Source: Planctomycetota bacterium (GTDB taxonomy: Bacteria > Planctomycetota > Phycisphaerae > WQYP01). From it: DNA of 64,000 nt. The translations under genes and the position numbers were made by a program. Shown here one piece after another: positions 1-8,954 of this stretch. Numbering within the stretch: position 1 is the first letter of the stretch; each line of letters begins with the position of its first letter. The notes beneath the pieces were generated by a model that searched no databases, was not told the DNA's origin, and saw only the letters and a list, made by a program, of their open reading frames with translations. The stretch spans positions 92,931 to 156,930 of the forward strand of contig JAJZDN010000001.1 in assembly GCA_021805985.1 (NCBI GenBank). Direction: 5' to 3'.

Positions 1-107
1 CCGCAGCCCATGCCGGCATATGCAATGTTCCGACACATGCCGGGCACCGATCGCGGGGAACGGCTGCAACATCGCTGCGGATTGAATCCGGCTTTACCCC
101 ATTGCTA

Positions 108-1001
108 TTATACCGCCTGCCAGATTGCGGAATCTGCGGGTTTTCCTGAACTGTGCAGGATCTGTGCGAGAATTTCAATGCTGTCGGTAATGCTTGTGCC
201 GGAACGGTTAAAATATCGGTTGCCGTCCGCCAGAAATACTTTACCATCGCGCACAGCTTTTAACGATTTCCACCCGGGGATAAGCTCCAGCACTGCCGCT
301 TCTCGGCGTGCTCTTTGAATATCAAAACCGCATGGAGCAATGATGATGATATCCGGGTCAGCTTCCAACAGCCGCTGGGCGTCAATGGCCGCCGAATGCT
401 GGCCGCTGTTACCCAGCAGGCACACGCCGCCGGCAAGTTCCACCATCTCCGGACCCCAGTTGCCCATGGCAAATAGCGGCTCAATCCATTCCAGCACGAC
501 CACGCTGGGCTTGTCGCGCCCGGCAACACTTCGTCCAATTTTCTCTCTGCGTTGCAGATCGCTTTCAACGTAGTGCCGCGCTTCAGTTATTTTGCCGATC
601 GCTTCACCAATGCGCAGTATGTCGCGCTGAATCCCGGCCAGTGTCCCGGCCTTTAATGAGACAATCCTGCCGTGCAGCCGCTGGCAATGCTGCGCCAGGT
701 CATGATCCGCGGCGGCGCAAAGTACGCAGTGGGACTGGGTGATAATCACATCCGGATTCAGGGATTCCAAAAGTTCAATATCAACATGATACAGTGGTTC
801 ACCAGATGCCAGATGGCGTCGTACTGCGGTGTCAATATCCCGGCTGGACATGGTGATATCAAACGTTGGACGGGTAATAACCGGCAAGGCGGTTACCGCT
901 GGCGGATAGTCACATTCATGCGAACGTCCCACGAGATTCCCGCCGGCGTTCAGGGCACAGACGATTTCCGTCCCCGCGGATAAAAGTGATGCGATTTTCA
1001 T
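108..1001 (-). CDS. Cobalamin/Fe-siderophore-type periplasmic-binding-fold protein (BtuF-like)
   Basis: The 297-residue protein has the class III substrate-binding fold seen in cobalamin- and ferric-siderophore-binding proteins. It opens MKIASLLSAGTEIV, followed by GRSHECDYP near residue 26, and has the 'LNPDVIITQ' segment typical of BtuF/FepB relatives. No signal peptide is visible, which is common in the stand-alone 'cobalamin-binding protein' subfamily and leaves its location uncertain. It overlaps the stop of gpsA by the 4-bp ATGA arrangement, so it is translationally coupled and last in a three-gene operon. No BtuCD permease genes are adjacent. The ligand is inferred from family resemblance only. 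Confidence 0.75.
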   Translation of the reverse strand: MKIASLLSAGTEIVCALNAGGNLVGRSHECDYPPAVTALPVITRPTFDITMSSRDIDTAVRRHLASGEPLYHVDIELLESLNPDVIITQSHCVLCAAADHDLAQHCQRLHGRIVSLKAGTLAGIQRDILRIGEAIGKITEARHYVESDLQRREKIGRSVAGRDKPSVVVLEWIEPLFAMGNWGPEMVELAGGVCLLGNSGQHSAAIDAQRLLEADPDIIIIAPCGFDIQRARREAAVLELIPGWKSLKAVRDGKVFLADGNRYFNRSGTSITDSIEILAQILHSSGKPADSAIWQAV

Positions 1002-2047
1002 GCACAGCCACCGCTGGATGATGTAACGGTAGCTACTGGTTGCAATTCATTGCACTGCCGCCGGCTCATGAGTTCCGCGATGCCCTCGGCCGGCTTTTTA
1101 CCTTCAAATAATACGGCGTGAAGGCAGCGGGTAATCGGCATGTCAACATTGTATTTTCGGGCCAATTCAACGACGCTTTGGGTGGTCGCTACGCCTTCGG
1201 CAATGCCGGAAAATTTTTCCAGGGCTTCCCTCCGTGAAAACCCCTCCCCGATATACTGCCCGAAACTGCGGTTGCGGCTGGAGGGCGAAAAACAGGTCGT
1301 CGCCAGATCACCAAGCCCCGCCAAACCGCTGAAAGTCAGAGGTTTAGCACCCATAGCTGCGCCCAGGCGCGATATTTCCACCAACCCGCGCGTCAGTAAG
1401 GATGCTTTGGCGTTTATGCCCGCATGGATTCCATCCAAAATCCCTGCCGCCACGGCGATAATATTTTTCGTCGCCCCGGCCAGTTCCACGCCAATAACAT
1501 CATCATTGGTGTAAACGCGAAGATTGGCCGCGCTTAAAATATCCTGCGTTCGCTGAGCTAATGCTGAATCAGTCGTGGCGGCGACGATAGATGCCGGCAG
1601 ACCCGAGGCGATTTCTCCCGCGATCGCCGGGCCGGCAATCGCAACGGTCGGCCGCGGCCCCCATACCTGTTCAATAATCTCGGTGGGCCGCAGGAGCGTG
1701 TTATTTTCAATTCCCTTAGCCAGGCTTATTACCGGAATTCCCGCGGGAACATGCGCCGCCAGCCGCTTTAGTGTCGCACGGATAAATTGCGTTGGCACGG
1801 CACAAAGAATTAACTGACAGTTGATAAACGCCACGGAATCGTCCGCCGTTAATTGAAGCTGTTGCGGGATGGAAAAACCCGGCAGATAGAGCCTGTTTTC
1901 ACGCTCCTGGCGAAGTGCCGCAACGTGTTCCGCCCGGCGGCCCCATAGCGTGGCTAAGTGGCCGTTGTTAGCCGCAATGGCACCGAACAGAGTACCCGTG
2001 GCACCATCCCCAATGATCGTTATGCGATGTCCGGCAGGTTCGATCAT
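998..2047 (-). CDS. gpsA: Glycerol-3-phosphate dehydrogenase [NAD(P)+]
   Basis: This enzyme reduces dihydroxyacetone phosphate to sn-glycerol-3-phosphate, the backbone of phospholipids. The N-terminal Rossmann motif is GDGATGTLFG (the family usually has GxGxxGT). The family block AGPAIAGEIASG lies mid-protein, and the catalytic-lysine region 'GVELAGATKNIIAVAAGI' precedes the helical C-terminal domain containing RNRSFG. At 349 residues the length is normal to slightly long. An AGGAG motif lies 9 nt before the ATG. The start is 4 bp after the cyclodeaminase-family stop, and the end overlaps the next gene by 4 bp, so the three genes form one operon. Confidence 0.93.
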   Translation of the reverse strand: MIEPAGHRITIIGDGATGTLFGAIAANNGHLATLWGRRAEHVAALRQERENRLYLPGFSIPQQLQLTADDSVAFINCQLILCAVPTQFIRATLKRLAAHVPAGIPVISLAKGIENNTLLRPTEIIEQVWGPRPTVAIAGPAIAGEIASGLPASIVAATTDSALAQRTQDILSAANLRVYTNDDVIGVELAGATKNIIAVAAGILDGIHAGINAKASLLTRGLVEISRLGAAMGAKPLTFSGLAGLGDLATTCFSPSSRNRSFGQYIGEGFSRREALEKFSGIAEGVATTQSVVELARKYNVDMPITRCLHAVLFEGKKPAEGIAELMSRRQCNELQPVATVTSSSGGCA

Positions 2048-2051
2048 GCGG

Positions 2052-2735
2052 CTAGCTCCTATCCGCTGGGTGCAAAAAGGCGTCGGATAAATTGTTAAGT
2101 AGCATTTCTGAAATTAGCCTGTATCGCCGGCGCGACTCCTGGCGTAATTCAAATAACGATAAAGCGATAGATTTGGCTGCAGCAGTATCTTCCAGCAGCG
2201 GCAGGTTTACCAGCACATTGAAATTCGCGGATTCCACCGCCGCCATGGCCGTGCCTGCGGCGACGCCTAAATCAGAAATCAGCATCTTATTGACTTTATC
2301 TTGCAGAATGTCTGCCGCTTCGACAATTTGCGCGGCCGTCACACCCACCGCCTGCGGGATGCCGATGGCTGCCGTCACCACCGCAGAATACCTTGGATCA
2401 GCGCGGCGCTGCGCCAGCGGCATTTTCATAAACGGGTTCAATGCCTCATAGGCCGCCTTATCCTCTTGCATCAGTTCGCATAGTATTTCGCCAGCCCGCA
2501 TCAGACGAGCGTCATAATCTGTAAGAATGTGTTCAAAGGCAGAAAATTTTGGCTTGCCGCGGGTATACGCAATTACCATCCGCAATTGCGCCGCCGCCAG
2601 AGCCGCCGTTAGTGCTGTCATAGAGCCACCGCCTGGCGCAGGTGTGCGGGCGGCCAGCGCCGCAAGAAATTCCTGTACCGGCAATTCCGGCAAAGCTGTA
2701 TCGGATGTTAAGTGGGTCGGTTCAGTTTGGCTCAT
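2052..2735 (-). CDS. Cyclodeaminase/cyclohydrolase family protein (FTCD_C, FchA-like)
   Basis: The 227-residue protein matches the formiminotransferase-cyclodeaminase C-terminal family. It has the signature TPAPGGGSMTALTAALAAA near residues 31-49 and the helical 'AIGIPQAV' segment. Stand-alone members act as methenyl-tetrahydrofolate cyclohydrolases or formimino-THF cyclodeaminases in one-carbon metabolism. The two activities cannot be separated by eye. AAAGGA lies about 10 nt upstream of the start. It is the first gene of the operon with gpsA and the BtuF-like gene. Confidence 0.82.
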   Translation of the reverse strand: MSQTEPTHLTSDTALPELPVQEFLAALAARTPAPGGGSMTALTAALAAAQLRMVIAYTRGKPKFSAFEHILTDYDARLMRAGEILCELMQEDKAAYEALNPFMKMPLAQRRADPRYSAVVTAAIGIPQAVGVTAAQIVEAADILQDKVNKMLISDLGVAAGTAMAAVESANFNVLVNLPLLEDTAAAKSIALSLFELRQESRRRYRLISEMLLNNLSDAFLHPADRS

Positions 2736-2988
2736 CCCAGTGATCCTTTAGTAGCAGCTTATTATGGAGCTGTATCGTAAGGGCCGGGGCCAAAAATATC
2801 CATACCGGAAAGCGTGCCTCTTGCCTGGGGTCAGCTCGTGCTCTGTCAAACCAAGATTTCAGGATGGATCCGTTCAAATCACACCCCTCCCTGCCCCACG
2901 ATCTCATTACGTACCTTGATTTGTTGGCTAGACTCAGCACGGCAACGGCGTTTGAATGTAGCGGGATAGTGGTAGCTGCCGTGTTGCC

Positions 2989-3396
2989 TCACAACATTCC
3001 GGCAAACATTTCCTCGGTGGCAATTACCGGCGGCCCGCTGGTAAACAGGCCGTCGACAAAAACAATTTCGGAATTGCCTTTCGGCAAAATCGCCAGCATG
3101 CGTACGTGGCCGATGCCGGTATTATAAAAGCAGTGGGGCGTGGTGGCCGGAATGGTTACGGTAGTGCCCGCGAAAACGGGCCGCGGCTCCTGCCCGACAA
3201 ACAAAGTCCCTTCCCCCTCCAGAAACACCAGCACCTCATCACAATCATGGTAATGCGGTGGGCAGTGCCCGCAGGCTTCATAGTGCTCTTCCAGAACTGT
3301 ACAATTAGCTGATCCATTCTCGGATGATGCCAATGCGCGAACTTTGCCCAGGCGTTGCTTTTCTTCCAATTGCTTAAGAATTTCCTGCGCTTCCAT
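2989..3396 (-). CDS. Cupin-domain protein
   Basis: This small 135-residue single-cupin protein has motif 1 at CPPHYHDCDEVLVFLEGEG (two His and a Glu as metal ligands) and motif 2 around IPATTPHCFYNTG. A charged N-terminal helix precedes the barrel. GGAGGT lies 10 nt before the ATG, a strong ribosome binding site. It is divergent from the thiol peroxidase gene. The cupin family is functionally broad, so no substrate is claimed; a small-molecule sensor or isomerase are both possible. Confidence 0.8.
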   Translation of the reverse strand: MEAQEILKQLEEKQRLGKVRALASSENGSANCTVLEEHYEACGHCPPHYHDCDEVLVFLEGEGTLFVGQEPRPVFAGTTVTIPATTPHCFYNTGIGHVRMLAILPKGNSEIVFVDGLFTSGPPVIATEEMFAGML

Positions 3397-3504
3397 AAAT
3401 AAATGACCTCCGTTAACACAAATCGGACCAAACGTTACTTTTCACCAGCCCGGAACGGTACAAACTATCAGGGAATCCTGTTTGATAAGATTCCCCAAAC
3501 GGGC

Positions 3505-3513
3505 TGTTATAAT
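3505..3513 (+). promoter_or_regulatory. Extended -10 promoter candidate for the thiol peroxidase gene
   Basis: TGTTATAAT is a perfect extended -10. The only -35-like element, TTGATA at 3482-3487, is 20 bp away and therefore weak. A second TATAAT at 3592-3597, about 47 bp before the start codon, is an alternative. Which one is used cannot be decided from sequence. Confidence 0.4.
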
Positions 3514-3643
3514 CTTCGGCATAATGGCGCGGGGAGTTTATCTTAATTGCAGGGGAGATGATTATGGGATGTTTTAATGATCGTCATGGTCTATAATACG
3601 CGTCGGTACCCGCAATCGCTGCTCAATTTTCAGGAGTAACATA

Positions 3644-4246
3644 ATGAAAATCGTCCAACGCTTTCTTGTCGCGTCAATGTCCGTATTACTGCTGACTCTC
3701 GCCGGATGTGCCGTTGCCCCGCCGGTCCAGCGCAAGGGGCTTGTAACGCTTAACGGCCAGCCGATGACATTACTCGGTAATACGGTGCATGTGGGGGAAA
3801 AGGCTCCGGTATTCAAGGCGGTAGCCAACAATATGACCGTATTTCATTTTCAACCCGGCCACGGCAAAGTGTGGATCTTGTCCAGCGTTCCTTCGCTGGA
3901 TACTCCGGTATGCAGCTTGGAAACCCGGCACTTTAATTTAGTAGCCTCTACGCTGGGGAAGAATGTGGGAATTATCACCATCAGTATGGACCTGCCATTT
4001 GCGCAAAAACGCTGGTGCGGTGATAAAGGCATCCAACATATTATGACCGTTTCCGACTACCGCTTTCATAGCTTCGCCAAGGCGTATGGCGTGCTGATGA
4101 AACAAAATGGCTTGCTGGCACGCCAGGTGGTTGTGGTCGGAAAGAACGGAAAAATTATCTACATACAATTGGTGCCCAATATCGCTCATCCGCCGCATTA
4201 CGCCCCCGTACTGGCCGCTGCGCGACAGGCCGCCGCAGCCCCTTGA
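3644..4246 (+). CDS. tpx: Thiol peroxidase (Tpx-type peroxiredoxin), predicted lipoprotein
   Basis: The enzyme reduces hydroperoxides with a peroxidatic cysteine. Residues 1-21 form a type II signal peptide ending in the lipobox LAGC (Cys22), so it is probably membrane-anchored. The catalytic block SVPSLDTPVCS gives peroxidatic Cys90, and KRWCG gives the resolving Cys125. The 35-residue spacing is close to that of E. coli Tpx. At 200 residues it is about 30 longer than the soluble enzyme, which the leader accounts for. AGGAG lies 8 nt before the ATG. It is monocistronic, with a divergent cupin gene upstream. Its thioredoxin-like reductant outside the cytoplasm is unknown. Confidence 0.85.
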   Translation: MKIVQRFLVASMSVLLLTLAGCAVAPPVQRKGLVTLNGQPMTLLGNTVHVGEKAPVFKAVANNMTVFHFQPGHGKVWILSSVPSLDTPVCSLETRHFNLVASTLGKNVGIITISMDLPFAQKRWCGDKGIQHIMTVSDYRFHSFAKAYGVLMKQNGLLARQVVVVGKNGKIIYIQLVPNIAHPPHYAPVLAAARQAAAAP

Positions 4247-4340
4247 CACCCTGATCGGAAAGGCTCGCGGCCCCGGCCTGAAAGTTCACCCACGAGAATA
4301 TGCCCAGCGCGGTTGCTAGGATATTTCATCCGGAAGTATT

Positions 4341-4370
4341 GCTGCTCCTGCGAATTCGGTAAAATGTGGC
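4341..4370 (+). repeat. 30-bp direct repeat, copy 1 (upstream of the large GH gene)
   Basis: This copy matches 7451-7480 at 27 of 30 positions, 3110 bp apart. In the second copy the sequence encodes the C-terminal LILRIR-stop of the hydrolase. Read in the same way, copy 1 would encode ...LLLLRIR-stop, so it looks like the 3' tail of a lost paralogue. Confidence 0.75.
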
Positions 4371-4448
4371 TTGAGAAGTTGCGGGCGGGTTACCCGCTTA
4401 AGTCTGCGGGGTATTTCAATGGTGTGTTGCTTACTCTTGGAGCGTTGA

Positions 4449-7400
4449 GTGCGAATATCTCAATTAAGCGGAATATTTATGAATAGGGCCGTGAGGCCCG
4501 GGAACATATCAAACATTTATTCCGCACCGGCATGTGGATGTTTGGATGGGCGGTGTGCGAGACATGCGATTCATTGGCAATGCCTGAAAAAAACTATACT
4601 AACGATGCTCGTGCTTGTTCTTACGCTTGGCGTGGGGTGGCCAGTGTTCGCAGCCCCGCTGATGCAAGTCACCGGCCCCAATCTTGCACTCAATGGCAGC
4701 TTTGAAAAGCTCAACCTGGCTGGCAACCATTTTCCGGTTGGGTGGACTGCCGGAGCGGCGGGGGGTACTTCGGTGACCATCACGAAAACTGCGTACTCCG
4801 GCAGCCTGGCGGTGGAAATGAAAGCCACCGCTCCTGTGCCCTGCCTGATGAACTCGCGGGTTATCCCGGTTCGGGAAGGGCGAGTAACGTTTTGGTTTCG
4901 TGCGCTTTTCTCAACCGTGGCGGGAAAGAATCTTGCTTTCTATATCATGGGGGTAAATGCGGCGGGCGTTAAGTCTGCCCCCCGTGTCGCATACGTCGTT
5001 CCGGCGGCCGATGTCGGTGATGGGCGGTGGCACAAAGGCACCCTGCAATTTGATTACCGCAATGAGCCGGAAATCAAGGGGATCGTTCTGGCTCCGCGGA
5101 TTAATGAAGACGCTGCGCGGGGCAAGGGCACCTGGATCGTGGATGATGTGGACCTGCGCCGGGGCCGGCGTCCCGCCGACATTCAGGTCTCCGCCTTCTG
5201 GACGCCAACTCCTCTGCTTTTGGTAGGACGGCCCGCCACACTGGGCGTACAAATTACCAATATCGGGGAATTGCGTTCCGGGGCAACTACCGTCAAACTC
5301 ACGCCCCCGGCTGGCACCGGGTTGGCACCGGGATTTCCCTCCGTGATCCATATCGGGCCGCTCGCCAGTGAGCAATCCGGGCGCGGCAAATGGCGCGTTA
5401 CCGCGGGCCGGCCAATGAACGCGACTTTCCATATCGTTGCTGAAATGGCGGGCCGCACCGTGCAGGCGACCCGCCGGATTCTATTTGTTTCGCATCAGAG
5501 CCGTCGTTACCTGTATACCGGCCCCCACGGAAACTGGGAACACTATCCCGCGCTAAAAACGCTGCAGCAAGGCGACCACGCTCCCCTTCGCCCGCTTCAT
5601 TTTCTAACCTCGGCACAATTGCCCGACAGCCCCTTTGGCATGAATTGTATGCTGCCGCGCGCGCACAATATGGAGACCATCTTCGCGCCGCGTTTTCTCA
5701 TTGACGGCAATCCGCACACCTACTGGGCTGGCGAGGCACAAGATGCCGCGATGCCCGGGCCGCCCGATTGGGTGGTGATACGCCTTCCGCATAGTGTGAA
5801 GGTGGATGCGGTCGGCTTGACGCCCTACTGGCACGGCCAAGGTTTTCCGGTTGATTTCCAGATTGCGGCGGCGTCCAAGCGTGGCCCGTGGCGCACCGTG
5901 GTGAACAAGTACGCCTATCACTTGGCATCCGGGAAAGAGCAGCAGTCGGTGACGTTCAATTTCCCGGCGGTAACCGCGGATCGAATCCGCCTCAGGGTCA
6001 CCCGGTTCTCCCAGGTTCCCGGTTTTTACGCCAGTACCAGCAATCCGTTTCAATGCCGTCTGGCCGAGATCGTGGTGCTGAACACGCGCGGCCATAACGT
6101 GGCGCTGGCTTCGCGCGGTGCTCATGTGACCTGCTCCCCCACGTGGCATAGTTTCTTTTCGGATCGCCGCAACATCGCGAAAACTTTTCCCGAGTTATTC
6201 AAACTGGGCATCAAGTGGATACGCGTCGGGCAGTGGGGCGATCCAACCACCTGGAGCGCAGTGGAACGCGTGAAAGGCCACTACGCCATGGATCCGGCGA
6301 CTGACGCGGCGATTACCGAGTGTGCCAAGCGCGGGATTCATGTTCTCTGCACGCTGGATTATGGCAATACGCTCTACCAGCGAACCCCCTCGGACGGCGA
6401 TCCCGGACCACTATGGCACCAGGGGGAGCCTCTTGACGGTAATGGGGGACCGACCACGCGGGCGGCGCGGCGCGGCTTTGTAAATTATGCCGGCTGGATG
6501 GCAAAACACTTCAAAGGTCGGATACCGGCCTATGAGATTTGGAACGAAGAAAACGGCGGCGCTTGGTACAGCCTTCCGCCCAATCCAGTCGCATACGGAC
6601 GGTTGCTTCGTGATGCCGCGCGTCGGATTAAACATATTGATCCGCAGGCCAAGGTGGTCTTCGGCGGAACGGTGTACGTGGCTCCGACTTATCTGAAGAC
6701 GGCCTTGGCACAGGGTGCCGGACCTTATCTCAATGCGGTCGCCTTCCACCCCTACGGCGCGCCGAAACCCGAAGGCGCAGTGGGTGCCCTTGATGCGGTG
6801 GATGGTAAGCTAGTCCTAATCTCAGCGGCAAAATTGGGCTTCCACAACTATGATCAGGAGCTAGCCGGCTTGCGTCGCTGGATTGCGCCCTATTGCCCGA
6901 AAGCGCAGCTTTGGGCCGGTGAATGGGCCGTATTTGCACATCGACAGGGTATGGCCTACCCCGGCGTAAGCGAGCTGACCCAGGCCAAAATGTTGGCGCG
7001 GTTCTATGTCACTAACCTGTTTTATGGCGTTCACGCGCTTTGGTGGGCGTTCTATAACGGCGACAACGGCGATGCGGAATGGGGCATATTGCGTTCCACC
7101 GACATGAGCCGTATGCCTGCATTTTATACCGGCCAGGCGATATGCACCACGTTCAGTGGTGCCACGCCCGACCCGCACGTGAAAGCTCAACTGCGTACGG
7201 CCGCGCCCGATAAGACGCTATGGACTTTTCGTGGTCGGCACGGCTCGCTGCTGCTGGCGGCCTACTCGGCAATCGCCACTGTACGGATGAAAGACCACGC
7301 GCCCGGTGTTCCGGGAACAATTGTCATCCACGGTATGCATCCTCACTTCGTTGAGGCGATCGATCCGCTATACGGCAAGTCCCAACGCCTTGACTTCACG

Positions 7401-7472
7401 GACACCGCCGGCTCCGTGAAAATACGGGGGCTTATTATCCGAAATTATCCGCTGATCCTGCGGATTCGGTAA
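4449..7472 (+). CDS. Secreted multidomain glycoside hydrolase (GH39-like TIM barrel with CBM and F5/8-type C domains)
   Basis: This is a 1007-residue exported polysaccharide-active protein. A hydrophobic segment (TILTMLVLVLTLGVGWPVFA, about 50-69) is the signal peptide; the true start is uncertain (GTG 4449, ATG 4479 or a later codon). A CBM4/9-like jelly-roll (LALNGSFEKLN...GWT) comes next, then a CARDB-like stretch near 250-345. A discoidin/F5-8C domain spans about 405-550 (LIDGNPHTYWAG...). The C-terminal half is a GH-A clan barrel: YEIWNEENGG gives the likely acid/base Glu700, and WAGEWAVF gives the likely nucleophile Glu825 (numbered from the GTG). The substrate is unknown; plant or algal xylan-type polymers are possible. 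It is monocistronic and flanked by a 30-bp repeat that suggests a former tandem copy. Confidence 0.82.
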   Translation: MRISQLSGIFMNRAVRPGNISNIYSAPACGCLDGRCARHAIHWQCLKKTILTMLVLVLTLGVGWPVFAAPLMQVTGPNLALNGSFEKLNLAGNHFPVGWTAGAAGGTSVTITKTAYSGSLAVEMKATAPVPCLMNSRVIPVREGRVTFWFRALFSTVAGKNLAFYIMGVNAAGVKSAPRVAYVVPAADVGDGRWHKGTLQFDYRNEPEIKGIVLAPRINEDAARGKGTWIVDDVDLRRGRRPADIQVSAFWTPTPLLLVGRPATLGVQITNIGELRSGATTVKLTPPAGTGLAPGFPSVIHIGPLASEQSGRGKWRVTAGRPMNATFHIVAEMAGRTVQATRRILFVSHQSRRYLYTGPHGNWEHYPALKTLQQGDHAPLRPLHFLTSAQLPDSPFGMNCMLPRAHNMETIFAPRFLIDGNPHTYWAGEAQDAAMPGPPDWVVIRLPHSVKVDAVGLTPYWHGQGFPVDFQIAAASKRGPWRTVVNKYAYHLASGKEQQSVTFNFPAVTADRIRLRVTRFSQVPGFYASTSNPFQCRLAEIVVLNTRGHNVALASRGAHVTCSPTWHSFFSDRRNIAKTFPELFKLGIKWIRVGQWGDPTTWSAVERVKGHYAMDPATDAAITECAKRGIHVLCTLDYGNTLYQRTPSDGDPGPLWHQGEPLDGNGGPTTRAARRGFVNYAGWMAKHFKGRIPAYEIWNEENGGAWYSLPPNPVAYGRLLRDAARRIKHIDPQAKVVFGGTVYVAPTYLKTALAQGAGPYLNAVAFHPYGAPKPEGAVGALDAVDGKLVLISAAKLGFHNYDQELAGLRRWIAPYCPKAQLWAGEWAVFAHRQGMAYPGVSELTQAKMLARFYVTNLFYGVHALWWAFYNGDNGDAEWGILRSTDMSRMPAFYTGQAICTTFSGATPDPHVKAQLRTAAPDKTLWTFRGRHGSLLLAAYSAIATVRMKDHAPGVPGTIVIHGMHPHFVEAIDPLYGKSQRLDFTDTAGSVKIRGLIIRNYPLILRIR

Positions 7473-7480
7473 AATATGGC
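7451..7480 (+). repeat. 30-bp direct repeat, copy 2 (3' end of the large GH gene)
   Basis: This copy overlaps the last codons and stop of the hydrolase. It differs from copy 1 at 4341-4370 by three substitutions and no gaps. Confidence 0.75.
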
Positions 7481-7534
7481 AGGATAGAGCCTGGCACAGT
7501 GGGTTGACTAAGCTATATGCAACCTTCAGCCTCC

Positions 7535-7920
7535 AGCGGTAAGTATCGGGCAGCGGACTCGAAGAAATTTATCGATCGGTTGTCGCGAAGACTTGTCATA
7601 TGGACATGGTATCAAACCGCGATGCAACCTGCTAAAATTACGCGGCTTGCCGTACGCTACTCCAATCGGCTGGACCTGCCGGTGCCATTTTTGGGGATTT
7701 TAAGGACTATCTTCGCGCCACGCCGGAGATAGGCAATGGTTTGCCGTCCGCGGGTAGCGGCTTTATTATCCAGTTGCAAATTCCTTTGATGCCAATGGCA
7801 AGCGGTCAATTTTTTGCAGGACAGCCCGGCGTTCCCTATGTATACGTGCAAAAGCATCTGATGAGCATTTCTCAATCAGTCCGGCAATTCACCGAATCGC
7901 TGGAGTTGACCAAGGCATAA
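7535..7920 (+). pseudogene. TIGR04255-family remnant, frameshifted
   Basis: Two adjacent frames together spell recognisable family blocks. The first is KITRLAVRYSNRLDLPVP (about 7634-7687, the 'RLAVRYxNRLDLP' signature). After a -1/+1 shift near 7688 the other frame continues FGDFKDYLRATPEIGNGLPSAG and runs to the TAA at 7918-7920. The upstream part (KFIDRLSRRLVIWTWYQ) resembles the preceding helical segment but has no good start. TIGR04255 proteins are of unknown function and often occur in accessory regions near toxin-like genes. Here the downstream neighbours are also decayed. I infer a pseudogene. A programmed frameshift is unlikely because the N-terminal half is missing. Confidence 0.55.
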
Positions 7921-8199
7921 ATGCTGGCTCCCATCAACATGAGATCCTCCGCATATGGAGTAAGGTGTCCGACCTCACATACAAATTTGCATCAAGATGA
8001 CGACACACAAATTTATTTCGCCGCAGCCAGCTTAGCGATGCGCGAACTCGCCGAACAGCACGGCGTGGATTTTGACGGCCTGCTGACAGATGCCTCAGAA
8101 CACTTCCGCCAACCCAGCGTCAAGCCTGCCCTCCCGCGGCTGACAGACGACATTATCAAGGAACTTGTCGAAGATGATAACCAGTCGCTTGATGGATAA
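7921..8199 (+). CDS. Small hypothetical protein upstream of the Fic remnant
   Basis: This is a 92-residue frame of unknown function. The conserved-looking part begins at HQDDDTQIYFAAASLAMRELAEQHG, a helical segment, and the tail is acidic. The first 25 residues look unnatural. In another frame a GTG after GGAGTAAG would give MSDLTYKFAS, so the 5' end may be frameshifted. Its TAA overlaps the ATG of the Fic gene (8192) by 8 bp, the layout of a two-gene toxin/antidote-like unit. Whether it is still functional is doubtful, since its partner is broken. Confidence 0.45.
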   Translation: MLAPINMRSSAYGVRCPTSHTNLHQDDDTQIYFAAASLAMRELAEQHGVDFDGLLTDASEHFRQPSVKPALPRLTDDIIKELVEDDNQSLDG

Positions 8200-8835
8200 A
8201 TGTCCGCCATGGTCTTCCGACGGTCCCGATCCTCGCGACGGCGATTTCCGGCAATCGTGTGTCAACGCCTATCATGCGGCGCAGGGGTGCGCAGCGGCAA
8301 AAATTATTAACTCGCAGCATTGCGGCATCTGGCACAAAATAATGTTCAAATTGCATGTCCCATTGGCCTATTATGCCGGCAATTTTCGCCAGATGAATCC
8401 TTTATGGCCACGCCTGCAGGTGAACGTACAGGTCGAGGGAATCCAGGGCGAATCTCCAGATCGCGTCGGCGACGAAATTGAACGGCTTTTCGAATCTGTG
8501 CATCGGCAGATGGCATCCATGGAGATCCGATGGCCGGAGTTAACGCCGAAGGAGCGGACTCTACGCTTGGCTGTGATACTGGGGCACATGGTGGGGCGAT
8601 TTATACAGATTCATCCATTCATCAACGGAAATAGCCTAACATCACGGTTGCTTTGGGCCTGAGGGTTGATGCGTTTCGAAGTGCCCCCTCAGACACGCGT
8701 GCGCCCGCATCCGGAAGACCCAACATATGATTTTATTATGTCCAGGCAATGCGGGGTGACTTTAGCCACGTTTCACTGTTCGTTCGCAATCACTTGGTGG
8801 CAAATCCACCCCGAATAAAAGCATCCGAGGACTGA
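8192..8835 (+). pseudogene. Fic-domain (AMPylase-family) gene, inactivated
   Basis: The frame from ATG 8192 contains a Fic-like region ending RFIQIHPFINGNSLTSRLLWA. The family motif is HPFxxGNGRxxR, so here the catalytic GNGR has become GNSL. A TGA at 8660-8662 sits where relatives have Trp. Reading through gives GLMRFEVPPQTRVRPHP...YDFIMS, and after a frameshift near 8741-8746 a second frame gives AMRGDFSHVSLFVRNHLVANPPR and the natural stop at 8833-8835. Three independent lesions (motif, nonsense, frameshift) make this a clear pseudogene. It is linked to the small gene at 7921-8199. Confidence 0.8.
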
Positions 8836-8954
8836 GGCTTGAGAATCCCAAGAGGAACCTTCTGGTCCATTCCGGCGGCTGTGGCGAGGCAACGTCCGTG
8901 ATAACGTTGTTTGAACCTGTCACCGCTTTGCTTTTTTATCAGGGGTGCTGGCTT

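Noticed and set aside
2722..2940. 72-residue minus-strand frame between the cupin and cyclodeaminase genes
   Set aside because: It overlaps the start of the cyclodeaminase-family gene and has no recognisable features.
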